NCBI GenBank assembly: GCA_902362975.1
Contig: CABIYO010000041.1
Span: 1 to 23,111 of the forward strand
DNA length: 23,111 nucleotides
Direction of reading: 5' to 3'
Source of the DNA: Caryophanales bacterium
GTDB lineage: Bacteria > Bacillota > Bacilli > Exiguobacteriales > Exiguobacteriaceae
The notes under the pieces were generated by a model. That model did no database searches and was not told the origin of the DNA. It saw only the letters and a list, made by a program, of their open reading frames with translations. The position numbers were made by a program, and so were the translations under genes. This document shows positions 7,560 to 14,629 of the stretch, in pieces; the stretch's first letter is position 1, and each line of letters starts with the position of its first letter.

Positions 7560-7593
7560 GAAAGAGGAGTCAAAATAGATAGAGGTGAAGAGA

Positions 7594-8250
7594 ATGAAAA
7601 AGAATCAATTGTTGGTCATCTTGACCATCGTTGCTGTCGCATTAATCGCGTTGGTGTTCGTCTTACTCAACCAAGATGATTCGACGACAGCCGAGCGTGG
7701 CGATCACGTCTCAATTGAAGGACAACCGACACTCGGAAATCCGGACGCAAAAGTATCAGTCGTCGAGTTCGGAGATTACAAGTGTCCTTCGTGTAAACAG
7801 TGGGGTGAAACGATTTACCCGCAACTGAAAGCGGATTATCTCGACAAGGAAGACGTCAGCTTCAGCTATATTAACGTCTTGTTCCACGGACAAGAATCAA
7901 TCTTGGCATCCCTCGCTTCCGAGTCGGTATACGAGCAAGACCCTGAGTCGTTCTGGAAGTTCCATAAGGCGCTCTACGATGCGCAACCGGAATCACAACA
8001 ACACGACAATGCATGGGTGACCGTCGAGAAGCTGAAAAAAATCGCAGGCGAGACGACATCGGTCGACTTGGCGAAGTTTGAGCAAGACCTTGGGGAAGAA
8101 TCGACCGTACTTGAAAAAGTCAGTACGGATGACGGTCTTGTAAAAGAGAACGGTGTTCAATTCACCCCGTCTATCATGATCAACGGTGTGATGCTCGAAG
8201 ACCCGTTCGATTACGAAAAAATACAAGAGCTGATCGAGCAGGATTTGTAA
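7594..8250 (+). CDS. bdbD: Membrane-anchored thiol-disulfide oxidoreductase, DsbA/BdbD family
   Basis: 218 residues. An N-terminal Lys-rich stretch and one hydrophobic segment (about residues 5-26) anchor it with the thioredoxin-fold domain outside the membrane. The active site is CPSC (Cys64, Cys67, in FGDYKCPSCKQWG) and the cis-proline loop is FTPSIMING. An inserted helical region follows, as in DsbA and Bacillus BdbD, whose length (about 222) it matches. It oxidises thiols of exported proteins and is recharged by BdbC, encoded 1 base downstream. I chose ATG 7594 because AGGTG lies 6 bases upstream; the in-frame GTG at 7585 overlaps that ribosome site. Confidence 0.92.
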   Translation: MKKNQLLVILTIVAVALIALVFVLLNQDDSTTAERGDHVSIEGQPTLGNPDAKVSVVEFGDYKCPSCKQWGETIYPQLKADYLDKEDVSFSYINVLFHGQESILASLASESVYEQDPESFWKFHKALYDAQPESQQHDNAWVTVEKLKKIAGETTSVDLAKFEQDLGEESTVLEKVSTDDGLVKENGVQFTPSIMINGVMLEDPFDYEKIQELIEQDL

Positions 8251-8251
8251 G

Positions 8252-8665
8252 ATGAAATCATTTCTCGAAAAGTATGGGTTATACCTCTCTTGGCTTGTCT
8301 CGTTGACGGCGACGTTCGGCAGTCTCTACTTCAGTGAGATTCGTGAGTTCGTGCCATGTGAGCTATGTTGGATTCAACGTATCTTTATGTATCCGCTGAC
8401 TATCCTCTTGGGAATTGCCGTCTTCACGGACGATCGGGCGGTTCGGAAATATGTGTTACCGCTTACTACCATAGGCGGTTCCGTATCACTTTACCATTAT
8501 TTGGTACAGAAAGTGCCAGGTTTTGCAGAAATTCAACCTTGTGCACAAGGAGTTCCGTGTAGCGGTCAATACATTAACTGGCTCGGGTTCATCACAATCC
8601 CGTTCCTCGCATTGACAGCTTTCACGCTCATCACGATCCTCATGTGGAATGTCAAAAAGCGATAA
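8252..8665 (+). CDS. bdbC: Disulfide bond formation protein, DsbB/BdbC family quinone-linked thiol oxidase
   Basis: 137 residues with four membrane segments (about 8-28, 42-58, 68-86, 112-132). Two external cysteine pairs are present: Cys36/Cys39 in VPCELCWIQRIFMYP, the DsbB signature followed by the quinone-contact Arg, and Cys97/Cys103 in QPCAQGVPCSGQYI. It reoxidises BdbD and passes electrons to membrane quinone. It starts 1 base after the bdbD stop, so translation is coupled. The size and CELC motif match Bacillus BdbC. The following Sco gene uses a ribosome site that overlaps this gene's stop codon. Confidence 0.93.
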   Translation: MKSFLEKYGLYLSWLVSLTATFGSLYFSEIREFVPCELCWIQRIFMYPLTILLGIAVFTDDRAVRKYVLPLTTIGGSVSLYHYLVQKVPGFAEIQPCAQGVPCSGQYINWLGFITIPFLALTAFTLITILMWNVKKR

Positions 8666-8678
8666 GGAGTTGGCACGT

Positions 8679-9257
8679 GTGAAGAAATGGTGGATGATTG
8701 GTTTGACGACGCTGCTCATCGTCCTAGCAGGATGCGGTCAAGAGATTGAGGACCCGCTCAACTGGGAAGTCAAATCGTTCGAATATACGAATCAAGATGA
8801 AGAAATGGTCAGTCTTGACGATTTAAAAGGGAAAGTGTGGATGGCGGATTTCGTTTTCACAAGCTGTGAGACAGTCTGTCCACCAATGACATACAATATG
8901 ACGAAACTGAATGAAGCGCTTGAAAAAGAAGGCGTCGAAGACGTGCAGTTCGTTTCGTTCAGCGTCGACCCGACGGTGGATACTCCGGAGAAAATGAAGG
9001 AGTTTATGAGTGGCTATGACCTTGCAAAAGCAGATTGGCAGTTCCTCTCAGGCTATTCGCAAGACGAAATTGAAACATTTGCTCAACAGAACTTTAAGGC
9101 GCTCGTTCGGAAGCCTGACGAAGGCACACAAGTCGACCACGGCACGTATTTCTATTTGGTCGACCAGGAAGGAAAAATCATCAAGGCGTATCCTGGTTTC
9201 CAAAACGTTCCGACTGAAGACATCATCAACGACATTAAAATCTTGCAAAAATCTTAA
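8679..9257 (+). CDS. Sco1/SenC/PrrC family lipoprotein (copper delivery or thiol reductase for cytochrome oxidase)
   Basis: 192 residues from a GTG at 8679, chosen because AAGGAG at 8664-8669 (overlapping the bdbC stop) is 9 bases upstream. The upstream ATG at 8649 has no such site. The product has a lipoprotein signal (VKKWWMIGLTTLLIVLAGC, lipid-modified Cys19). The Sco thioredoxin-like domain has the copper ligands Cys63 and Cys67 in TSCETVCPPM and His154 in VDHGTYFYLVD. Sco proteins help assemble the CuA centre of cytochrome c oxidase. Being third in an operon with BdbDC suggests one envelope redox unit. A terminator follows directly. Confidence 0.93.
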   Translation: MKKWWMIGLTTLLIVLAGCGQEIEDPLNWEVKSFEYTNQDEEMVSLDDLKGKVWMADFVFTSCETVCPPMTYNMTKLNEALEKEGVEDVQFVSFSVDPTVDTPEKMKEFMSGYDLAKADWQFLSGYSQDEIETFAQQNFKALVRKPDEGTQVDHGTYFYLVDQEGKIIKAYPGFQNVPTEDIINDIKILQKS

Positions 9258-9261
9258 CCGA

Positions 9262-9300
9262 AGACCTGTTCCACCATACACCGGGTGGGCAGGTCTTTTT
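9262..9300 (+). terminator. Terminator after the bdbD-bdbC-sco operon
   Basis: AGACCTG (9262-9268) pairs with CAGGTCT (9290-9296), with an inner CCACC/GGTGG pairing, followed by TTTTT. It starts 4 bases after the Sco stop codon. Confidence 0.88.
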
Positions 9301-9414
9301 GGTTTAAGAGACCTGATATAATGGAATAACCAGAATGCTCAATGAAGAGCACGCCATTTTTTGAAAGATGGGCGAATCGACATACTTTCTCGTATAGAAA
9401 CGGAGAAGGCGCGC

Positions 9415-9420
9415 TATAAT
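9415..9420 (+). promoter_or_regulatory. -10 box TATAAT before the first MBL-fold gene
   Basis: A perfect TATAAT lies 33 bases upstream of the ATG at 9454 and downstream of the earlier in-frame ATG at 9361. It therefore supports the 9454 start. The -35 region is not recognisable. Confidence 0.45.
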
Positions 9421-9453
9421 CAATTCAACGAACTATTAGAAAAGAGGATCTAC

Positions 9454-10548
9454 ATGAAAAAGACGATGTTGCTCTCATTGGTTGGAATGGCGGCTGTCAC
9501 CGGAACGATTCTGACACAGTACAAACCACTCGGACGAAAGCCGAAATCGCTTCAATCTCCGAACCGGATCAATGGGAAGTTCCGTAATCAATATGAGACA
9601 CCGATGAACTTCTCTGCGCAAGACATGGTGTCGATGGCGCGTGACTATCGTGATGTGACGTCACTGCGTAAGCCTACCGAACGTCTTCCGATCGTGCCAA
9701 TCGATTTTGAGGAGAAGACGGGCTCGAGCTTCACAAGAATCTATTGGCTCGGTCATTCAGCGCTCATAGTACAAATGGACGGGAAGACGATGCTCGTCGA
9801 TCCGATGTTTGGACGTAGCCCATCCCCACTCCCGTTCGCTAAAAACGAACGCTTCAGTGAAGACTTGTCGTTCGAACTCGAGGACTTGCCCGAAATCGAT
9901 GTCGTCTTATTGACGCATGACCATTACGACCATCTCGATTATGGAACAATCCTTGCCATCCAAGACAAGGTCGCCATGTTCATCGTACCGCTCGGTGTCG
10001 GAAGCCATTTGAAACGATGGGGTATCGGGGCAGAACGAATCGTAGAACGAGATTGGGGCGAGTCGTATGCGTTCGGGTCGTGGACATTCGTCTGTACGCC
10101 GGCGCGTCACTTCTCCGGTCGCTCGTTGACGGACCGCAACAGTACACTCTGGGCATCGTGGGTCGTCCTCGGTGAGACGGACCGACTCTTCTTCAGTGGG
10201 GACAGTGGCTATGCTCCGCATTTCAAGATGATTGGCGAACAGTACGGACCCTTTGATTTCGCCGCACTTGAATGCGGGCAATATGACGTGCGCTGGCCAG
10301 ACGTCCATATGCAACCGGAAGAGACCGCGCAAGCGTTTCACGATTTACGGGCCGACCAAATGATGCCGATCCATTGGGGGGCGTTCACGCTGTCGTTCCA
10401 CGATTGGTTCGACCCAGCGGAACAGATGTCGTCTCTCTTACCGAAAGAAGTCGTCCTCACTCCGAAGATCGGAGAGCGCATCACGCTCAATGGTCGGAAT
10501 GATACGATTACGTGGTGGAGAGAGCTCGAAGATGCAAACAAGCGATGA
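9454..10548 (+). CDS. Metallo-beta-lactamase-fold hydrolase, NAPE-PLD/UlaG-like
   Basis: 364 residues. A hydrophobic N-terminus (about 5-20) may anchor it to the membrane. The metallohydrolase core has YWLGHSALIVQMDG and MLVDPMF from about residue 97, then the metal site THDHYDHLD (His155, His157, Asp159, His160). It continues with a later histidine in TPARHFSGRS, Asp in FFSGDSGYAP, and the IHWGAFTLSFHDWFDP motif near the C-terminus. This order is typical of the NAPE-PLD-like hydrolases (COG2220), which need two metal ions. The substrate is unknown; a phosphodiester or lactone is possible. ATG 9454 has an AGAGG site and a TATAAT upstream. A paralogue lies at 15525-16433 on the other strand. 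Confidence 0.88.
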   Translation: MKKTMLLSLVGMAAVTGTILTQYKPLGRKPKSLQSPNRINGKFRNQYETPMNFSAQDMVSMARDYRDVTSLRKPTERLPIVPIDFEEKTGSSFTRIYWLGHSALIVQMDGKTMLVDPMFGRSPSPLPFAKNERFSEDLSFELEDLPEIDVVLLTHDHYDHLDYGTILAIQDKVAMFIVPLGVGSHLKRWGIGAERIVERDWGESYAFGSWTFVCTPARHFSGRSLTDRNSTLWASWVVLGETDRLFFSGDSGYAPHFKMIGEQYGPFDFAALECGQYDVRWPDVHMQPEETAQAFHDLRADQMMPIHWGAFTLSFHDWFDPAEQMSSLLPKEVVLTPKIGERITLNGRNDTITWWRELEDANKR

Positions 10549-10571
10549 CCGATATCACCGCTTGTTTTTTT
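10538..10571 (+). terminator. Terminator overlapping the end of the first MBL-fold gene
   Basis: ACAAGCG (10538-10544) pairs with CGCTTGT (10559-10565), extended by TGA/TCA, then a run of seven T. The stop codon is inside the hairpin. It separates this gene from the convergent MFS gene that ends at 10573. Confidence 0.8.
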
Positions 10572-10572
10572 G

Positions 10573-11790
10573 TTAGGAAGACATCTTCTCTGTAGCATCT
10601 TCTTCGATATGCAGTTTATGTTTACGCGTATAGACGAGGAACGCGGCTGTCATCGCGATCGAACTGATTCCGAATAAGACGACCATGAGCTGAAGTCCAA
10701 TCAAGTCGAGGAAGAATCCTGTCAAGAGAAGGACGACTTGGAAGATGATTCGGTCGAGCATGTTTCGGAACGAGAAGAAACGACCGTGATATTCTTTTGG
10801 CATCCGTGTCTGGAAAATCGTGACCGCCGTCGGGAAGAAACATCCGACCGAGAAGCCGAAGAGAACGAACGCAGCGATGGACATGAACGGGATGTCCGCA
10901 AAATAGAGCATCAGTTGGGCGACACCGATTAAAAACGAGAACGAGAATAGAATCGAGAACGCCGAGAATTTTTCTCCGATCCGTTTAATCATAAAGGCAC
11001 CTGTCATGAATGCGAGTCCTTCTGCCGTATAAATCCATCCTTTAATCGCCGTCGAATCTTGCAATTCACTGATATTGATGACGAGCAAGTTGAATCCTCC
11101 GATGAAGAGGAGTGGGATGAGCGTCATGACGAGTGTCATGAAGATGACGGGAATCGATTTGATGATTGGGAAGACGTCTTTGAAACCGCTCGACGCTTTC
11201 GCATCGACCTTTTTCGCTGAGGGCGTTTTCGTCTCATCGAGTTTCAAGAAGAGCGTTGCGACCGCTAGCAACAGATAGGCGACGAGCGAGAGCGCGTAGA
11301 CGTTACGGAGCGAGATCAGCGTCAAAAGGACACCGGCAATCGCCGTCCCGATGACACGTGACAACGTCGAAACGTTCATATGGACACCGTTCAAGGCGAG
11401 GAGCTCCCGTTCCTTCACGATGAGCGGAATCGCTGCCTGGAGGGCAGGGAAATAAAAAGCAGCCGATCCCTGTAAGATAATCAAGAAGATGACCATCCAC
11501 ACGACCGAATTCGTCTCGATGGCGACGAACATGAAGATCACGCTGAGCGCCCGGACGATGCTCGAGATGAGCATGATTTTTTTCTTAGAACTTTGGTCGG
11601 TCAAGCGACCCGCGAGCGGACCGATGGCGACCCCGGCAAGCAAGCCGATGGCGAGAATGACCGCCTTCACAAAGTCAGAGGGGACACGGTCTTGCATAAA
11701 TTCCAAGTTCCCGATGATGCCGAGCCATAGACCAAGACCGGCGACGAATTCGCCCGTCAAGATGATCCAGACGTTCCGATTTTTCCACAT
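10573..11790 (-). CDS. MFS transporter, DHA3/EntS-like exporter, probably iron regulated
   Basis: 405 residues with about 12 membrane segments and a long cytoplasmic loop near residues 185-205 (DETKTPSAKKVDAKASS). The GPLAGRLTDQSSKKKIM segment after the second helix is the MFS loop 2-3 motif (usually GxLaDRxxrkk). Overall it resembles the MFS_3/EntS group of drug and siderophore exporters. A Fur-box-like sequence lies 27 bases upstream of the start, so a role in siderophore or iron-linked export is a reasonable inference, though the cargo cannot be read from sequence. GAGGA precedes the ATG. It is a single-gene unit: upstream is the terminator of the FrnE-like gene. Confidence 0.85.
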   Translation of the reverse strand: MWKNRNVWIILTGEFVAGLGLWLGIIGNLEFMQDRVPSDFVKAVILAIGLLAGVAIGPLAGRLTDQSSKKKIMLISSIVRALSVIFMFVAIETNSVVWMVIFLIILQGSAAFYFPALQAAIPLIVKERELLALNGVHMNVSTLSRVIGTAIAGVLLTLISLRNVYALSLVAYLLLAVATLFLKLDETKTPSAKKVDAKASSGFKDVFPIIKSIPVIFMTLVMTLIPLLFIGGFNLLVINISELQDSTAIKGWIYTAEGLAFMTGAFMIKRIGEKFSAFSILFSFSFLIGVAQLMLYFADIPFMSIAAFVLFGFSVGCFFPTAVTIFQTRMPKEYHGRFFSFRNMLDRIIFQVVLLLTGFFLDLIGLQLMVVLFGISSIAMTAAFLVYTRKHKLHIEEDATEKMSS

Positions 11791-11816
11791 AGATGTATTC
11801 CTCGATTCTTATCTGT

Positions 11817-11831
11817 TGATAATAATTATGC
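11817..11831. promoter_or_regulatory. Fur-box-like site upstream of the MFS exporter
   Basis: TGATAATAATTATGC matches the Bacillus 7-1-7 Fur consensus TGATAATNATTATCA at 13 of 14 fixed positions or one fewer, failing only in the last two bases. An overlapping degenerate repeat (TGAGAATGATTCG, from 11833) would allow a second dimer. Related PerR and Zur boxes differ at the outer bases; the intact TGATAAT half favours Fur. It lies between the MFS start codon and the FrnE terminator. Confidence 0.6.
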
Positions 11832-11854
11832 TTGAGAATGATTCGTTTAGCCAC

Positions 11855-11879
11855 AAAAAAGAAGCCGAACATCGGCTTC
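11855..11879 (-). terminator. Terminator of the FrnE-like gene
   Basis: GAAGCCGA (11861-11868) and TCGGCTTC (11872-11879) form an 8-base perfect stem with a 3-base loop. On the minus strand it is followed by six T. It begins 9 bases beyond the stop codon at 11888. Confidence 0.88.
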
Positions 11880-11887
11880 TTCATCAA

Positions 11888-12583
11888 TCAAATATCACAG
11901 TTGTCGTCAGTGCACGTCGCACCGTTCGAAAGGATTTGGATTGTCGGATTGTTCTCTGACCAGACTTTTTCGAGCACTTGCGTGAACGCTTCTGTCGGCT
12001 GAGCACCGGACACCCCGTACTTGTTGTCGAATACGAAGAACGGCACACCCGTGATGCCGAGGTCGCTCGCGCGCTTCTCTTCGGCACGTACCTCTTCCGT
12101 ATACACGTCAGTCGTCAAGACGTCACGAACCGCGTCAGAATCGAGTCCGACGCTTGTCGCGATTTCAAGCAGCACATCGTGATTCCCGATGTGTTTCGCA
12201 TCGACGAAGTACGCCTGAAGCAACGCTTCCGACAATTCTTTCTCTTTCCCAACCGTCTTCGCATAATGCGTCAAACGGTGTGAGTCGAGCGTCCCTGTCA
12301 CGACCATGTTCTCAAAATCATAATCGAGTCCGACTTCGCGGGCTTGTGCAGCGACTTGAGCCGTCGTGCCTTTCGCCTGTTCGATCGGCATGCCATACTT
12401 CGTCGCAAGCGCTTCATAGATGGTACGTGAATCGTCCGTCGGGGCGTTCGGGTCGAGCTCGAAACTCTTGAATTCGACTTCGACTTGATCTGCCTGTGGG
12501 AACTGTTCGAGCGCCTCTTCTAGACGACGCTTGCCGATATAACAAAACGGGCAGACATAATCTGACCATACTTCAATTTTCAT
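11888..12583 (-). CDS. DsbA-family (FrnE-like) cytoplasmic thiol oxidoreductase
   Basis: 231 residues, no signal peptide. The active site CPFC (Cys11, Cys14 in WSDYVCPFCYIGKRR), the inserted helical domain, the cis-proline loop GVPFFVFDNKYGVSGAQP and a C-terminal tail with two extra cysteines (ATCTDDNCDI) are all typical of FrnE/YwbO-like proteins, a branch of the DsbA/2-hydroxychromene-2-carboxylate isomerase family. In Deinococcus FrnE takes part in oxidative stress and its tail cysteines matter. The start ATG at 12583 has AGGAGGG upstream. The gene is transcribed alone, between the haemolysin III terminator and its own. Confidence 0.9.
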   Translation of the reverse strand: MKIEVWSDYVCPFCYIGKRRLEEALEQFPQADQVEVEFKSFELDPNAPTDDSRTIYEALATKYGMPIEQAKGTTAQVAAQAREVGLDYDFENMVVTGTLDSHRLTHYAKTVGKEKELSEALLQAYFVDAKHIGNHDVLLEIATSVGLDSDAVRDVLTTDVYTEEVRAEEKRASDLGITGVPFFVFDNKYGVSGAQPTEAFTQVLEKVWSENNPTIQILSNGATCTDDNCDI

Positions 12584-12646
12584 GATGAATCCCTCCTATC
12601 CTTAGTGTAGGAAATCTTGAATTCAAAGTACAGGAAACGGCTCATG

Positions 12647-12670
12647 AAAAAAGCCCTCCACGAGGAGGAC
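12647..12670 (-). terminator. Terminator of the haemolysin III gene
   Basis: On the minus strand GTCCTCC pairs with GGAGGGC (7-base stem, loop TCGT), followed by six T. It starts immediately after the stop codon at 12671. Confidence 0.87.
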
Positions 12671-13315
12671 TTAAAAGACGTACCAGAATACACAGACGAA
12701 GTGAGCGAAGCTTCCGAACAAGATGAACAGATGGAACACTTCATGGAAACCCCATCCTCGCCAGTTGACAAATTTTGGTTTGAACCCATAAATGAGTCCG
12801 CCAATCGTATACATGACGCCCCCGAGGACGAGCCAGAAGATACCGGCGTTGCCAATCACGTCATGGAGTGGTCCGATAAAGAAAACTGACAACCATCCCA
12901 TCCCGATATAGAGCGCGGTCGACAAGAAACGAGGGGCATGGAACCAGACGAGTTTAAAAATAATGCCGAACAAGGCGAGTGCGTGTACGGTACCGAAGAG
13001 GACCCACCGCGTCGGTCCTTCGAGCGCGAGTAACGTGAGCGGTGCGTATGTACCCGCAATCAACGCGTAAATCATCGCATGGTCGATTCTCCGGAAGAAA
13101 GCGATGACGTTCGGTGAGGCGATGATGCTATGGTAAAGACCTGACGATAAGTAAAGAAAAACAAGGCTGATCCCGAATAGAATCGCGGCCATAATCGCAA
13201 GTGGCGAGCCGAGTAACGAAGCTTTAACGACCATCGCGATGAGGGCGATGAAAGCCAGTACTGCACCGGCAAGATGCGTCAGTGCGTTGATGGGTTCACG
13301 GAAAATCGAATGCAT
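12671..13315 (-). CDS. Haemolysin III family (PAQR-like) integral membrane protein
   Basis: 214 residues with seven membrane segments. Family motifs are present: EPINALTHLAGAVLA near the N-terminus, SSGLYHS and RRIDHAMIYALIAGTYAP in the middle, and HEVFHLFILFGSFAHF near the C-terminus. The Ser, His and Asp residues are those of the PAQR/CREST superfamily metal site. Despite the name, a haemolytic role is proven only for one Bacillus cereus protein; a membrane-lipid hydrolase or stress role is more general. I chose ATG 13315 because AAGGAG ends 8 bases upstream; the GTG at 13324 overlaps that site. A 27-base palindrome covers its promoter, divergent from a DUF1836 gene. Confidence 0.92.
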   Translation of the reverse strand: MHSIFREPINALTHLAGAVLAFIALIAMVVKASLLGSPLAIMAAILFGISLVFLYLSSGLYHSIIASPNVIAFFRRIDHAMIYALIAGTYAPLTLLALEGPTRWVLFGTVHALALFGIIFKLVWFHAPRFLSTALYIGMGWLSVFFIGPLHDVIGNAGIFWLVLGGVMYTIGGLIYGFKPKFVNWRGWGFHEVFHLFILFGSFAHFVCVFWYVF

Positions 13316-13334
13316 GTAAAACACTCCTTATCAC

Positions 13335-13361
13335 ATCATGTAGTATCGATAACTACATGAT
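13335..13361. promoter_or_regulatory. 27-base palindromic operator between haemolysin III and DUF1836
   Basis: ATCATGTAGT (13335-13344) and ACTACATGAT (13352-13361) are perfect 10-base arms around a 7-base centre that completes TATCGATA. There is no T run, so it is not a terminator. It covers the -10 box and the probable transcription start of the haemolysin III gene, so a bound dimer should repress it. The divergent DUF1836 protein, with a predicted MerR-like DNA-binding fold, is the obvious candidate to bind it. Confidence 0.72.
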
Positions 13362-13385
13362 ATACTGAAGAGGAACAAACAACAA
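13357..13385 (-). promoter_or_regulatory. Sigma-A promoter of the haemolysin III gene
   Basis: On the minus strand TTGTTG (13385-13380) and TATCAT (13362-13357) are 17 bases apart. The -10 overlaps the right arm of the palindrome. Confidence 0.55.
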
Positions 13386-13394
13386 GGTGTATCT

Positions 13395-13422
13395 TTCGAC
13401 AAATGAAAGTTTTCTTTATACT
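13395..13422 (+). promoter_or_regulatory. Promoter of the DUF1836 gene
   Basis: TTCGAC (13395-13400) and TATACT (13417-13422) are separated by 16 bases, ending 20 bases before the ATG at 13443. The palindrome lies 34 bases upstream of this -35, so the two divergent promoters do not overlap. Confidence 0.5.
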
Positions 13423-13442
13423 TAGGAAGTGAGGTGAGATAG

Positions 13443-13961
13443 ATGAAAGCGAAGAATATTACTGAAACGGAAGGTACACTCCCACGGGACGTATTGCCGA
13501 CCGTTGATTTATACATGGACCAGGTCATCCAGTTGTTCGAGCAGCATTATGGGAGGATGAAGCGAAACGAGGATGAGACCATTTTGACGAAGACGATGAT
13601 CAACAACTATGCGAAGGGCAAGTTATTTCATCCTGTCAAAAATAAAAAGTACACGAACGAACATTTGATGTTACTCAGTTTGATTTATGAGATGAAAGGT
13701 CTCTTGTCGATCAGTGACATCAAAGAGACGCTCCGACCGTTGAACGAGTCGGATGAGACGTTCTCACTTGAAGATTTCTACGAGGCGTATCAGGCACAGA
13801 AAGTGAAGAATCTAGAAGCATTTGAAGCCCAGGCGGACACGCTATTAAATACATCAATCGAAGATGAGAACGGTGTTACGCGAACACTTGCCATCGCGTC
13901 TGCCGTGCACATGAGCCACTTGTATCAGCGATTGGCCGAGCAATTGATTGATGAGAACTAA
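13443..13961 (+). CDS. DUF1836 protein, probable MerR-like transcription regulator
   Basis: 172 residues. The DUF1836 core (about 14-105) is recognisable: LPRDVLPTVDLYMDQVI, then TKTMINNYAKGKLFHPVKNKKYTNEHLMLLSLIYEMKG. The segment MINNYxKxxLxxPxxxKxYxxEHL resembles the winged helix-turn-helix of MerR regulators. The C-terminal part (about 110-172) is helical and may dimerise. Function in this family is not experimentally established as far as I know. GAGGTGA precedes the ATG. It is divergent from the haemolysin III gene and likely binds the palindrome between them, an inference from position and fold. It ends in a bidirectional terminator. Confidence 0.82.
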   Translation: MKAKNITETEGTLPRDVLPTVDLYMDQVIQLFEQHYGRMKRNEDETILTKTMINNYAKGKLFHPVKNKKYTNEHLMLLSLIYEMKGLLSISDIKETLRPLNESDETFSLEDFYEAYQAQKVKNLEAFEAQADTLLNTSIEDENGVTRTLAIASAVHMSHLYQRLAEQLIDEN

Positions 13962-14006
13962 AACAACTCCTCCGAGGACGAATCGTCTGCGGAGGAGTTG
14001 TTTTAG
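13958..14006. terminator. Bidirectional terminator containing both stop codons of convergent genes
   Basis: A perfect 17-base stem (13958-13974 with 13990-14006) has A runs at its left edge and T runs at its right edge, so it works for both strands. The 15-base loop contains GACGA/TCGTC that can extend pairing. The TAA stop of the DUF1836 gene (13959-13961) and that of the YvbH-like gene (14003-14005 on the minus strand) lie within the two arms. Confidence 0.9.
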
Positions 14007-14617
14007 TTATTGATGTACTTCTCGTAAACCGTACCGAAGTCTTTACGGTTCCATTCATGATAGTGACGTTGTAGCCAATCGAACGATTGCTCGTTCAATT
14101 CCTTGAACGTGTTCGGGACGTTCATGTCACCTTCACGGAGTCCGCTCAAAATCGACACCGAGTGTGTAAGCGACGTATTCGCATACTCCATCATGCGACG
14201 GCCTTCTCGCTGAATCTCTTCAATCGCAAGGAGTGCCTTGTACAAATCTTTCACGTGCTCGATTTGCTTCTTGTTGATATCGATTGAGTATGGCTTGTCG
14301 CCGATTGTGAATTTGACTTCGACATCGAGGTCGACGGTGCCGGCTGTCTCGAACATGACGTGCTTAATCGGATAGTGTGCGTAAGGGTAACGATACAGAA
14401 CTCGTTTCGAACTCATCGCGCTCGTCCCGTCGAGGTGAATCATTCCTAAGTTTGTAAAGCAGTACTCATCCGATTTTGATTTGATCAAGAAGTAGATCTT
14501 TTCGTTATCCTCATGGAGGACGTAATCATCCGAGTCCGCCTTATCGAAATCAGACGGGTCGATCACCTCACCGATGTCGCTGAAGCCAGTCAAATCAGAA
14601 GCTAGTTTTTTGAACAT
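14003..14617 (-). CDS. YvbH-like PH-domain protein
   Basis: 204 residues from ATG 14617, which has GAGGAG 8 bases upstream; the in-frame GTG at 14626 overlaps that site. The middle (about 30-115) matches the bacterial pleckstrin-homology fold seen in Bacillus YvbH (KIYFLIKSKSDEYCFTN, then GTSAMSSKRVLYRYPY). The C-terminal helical part (about 120-200, ending EWNRKDFGTVYEKYI) matches the YvbH oligomerisation region. Such proteins form rings; their function is not known. It is cytoplasmic, without a signal peptide. It lies 12 bases downstream of the aldo/keto reductase gene, so they form an operon. Confidence 0.82.
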   Translation of the reverse strand: MFKKLASDLTGFSDIGEVIDPSDFDKADSDDYVLHEDNEKIYFLIKSKSDEYCFTNLGMIHLDGTSAMSSKRVLYRYPYAHYPIKHVMFETAGTVDLDVEVKFTIGDKPYSIDINKKQIEHVKDLYKALLAIEEIQREGRRMMEYANTSLTHSVSILSGLREGDMNVPNTFKELNEQSFDWLQRHYHEWNRKDFGTVYEKYINN

Positions 14618-14629
14618 GTCATTCACTCC

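Noticed and set aside
9361..9453. Extending the first MBL-fold protein to the ATG at 9361
   Set aside because: A TATAAT box at 9415-9420 lies inside that extension, and ATG 9454 has its own ribosome site and begins a plausible membrane anchor.
12671..13961. Haemolysin III plus DUF1836 as a toxin-antitoxin pair
   Set aside because: The genes are divergent, of ordinary size, and the membrane protein is a conserved PAQR-like family member; regulator and target fits better.
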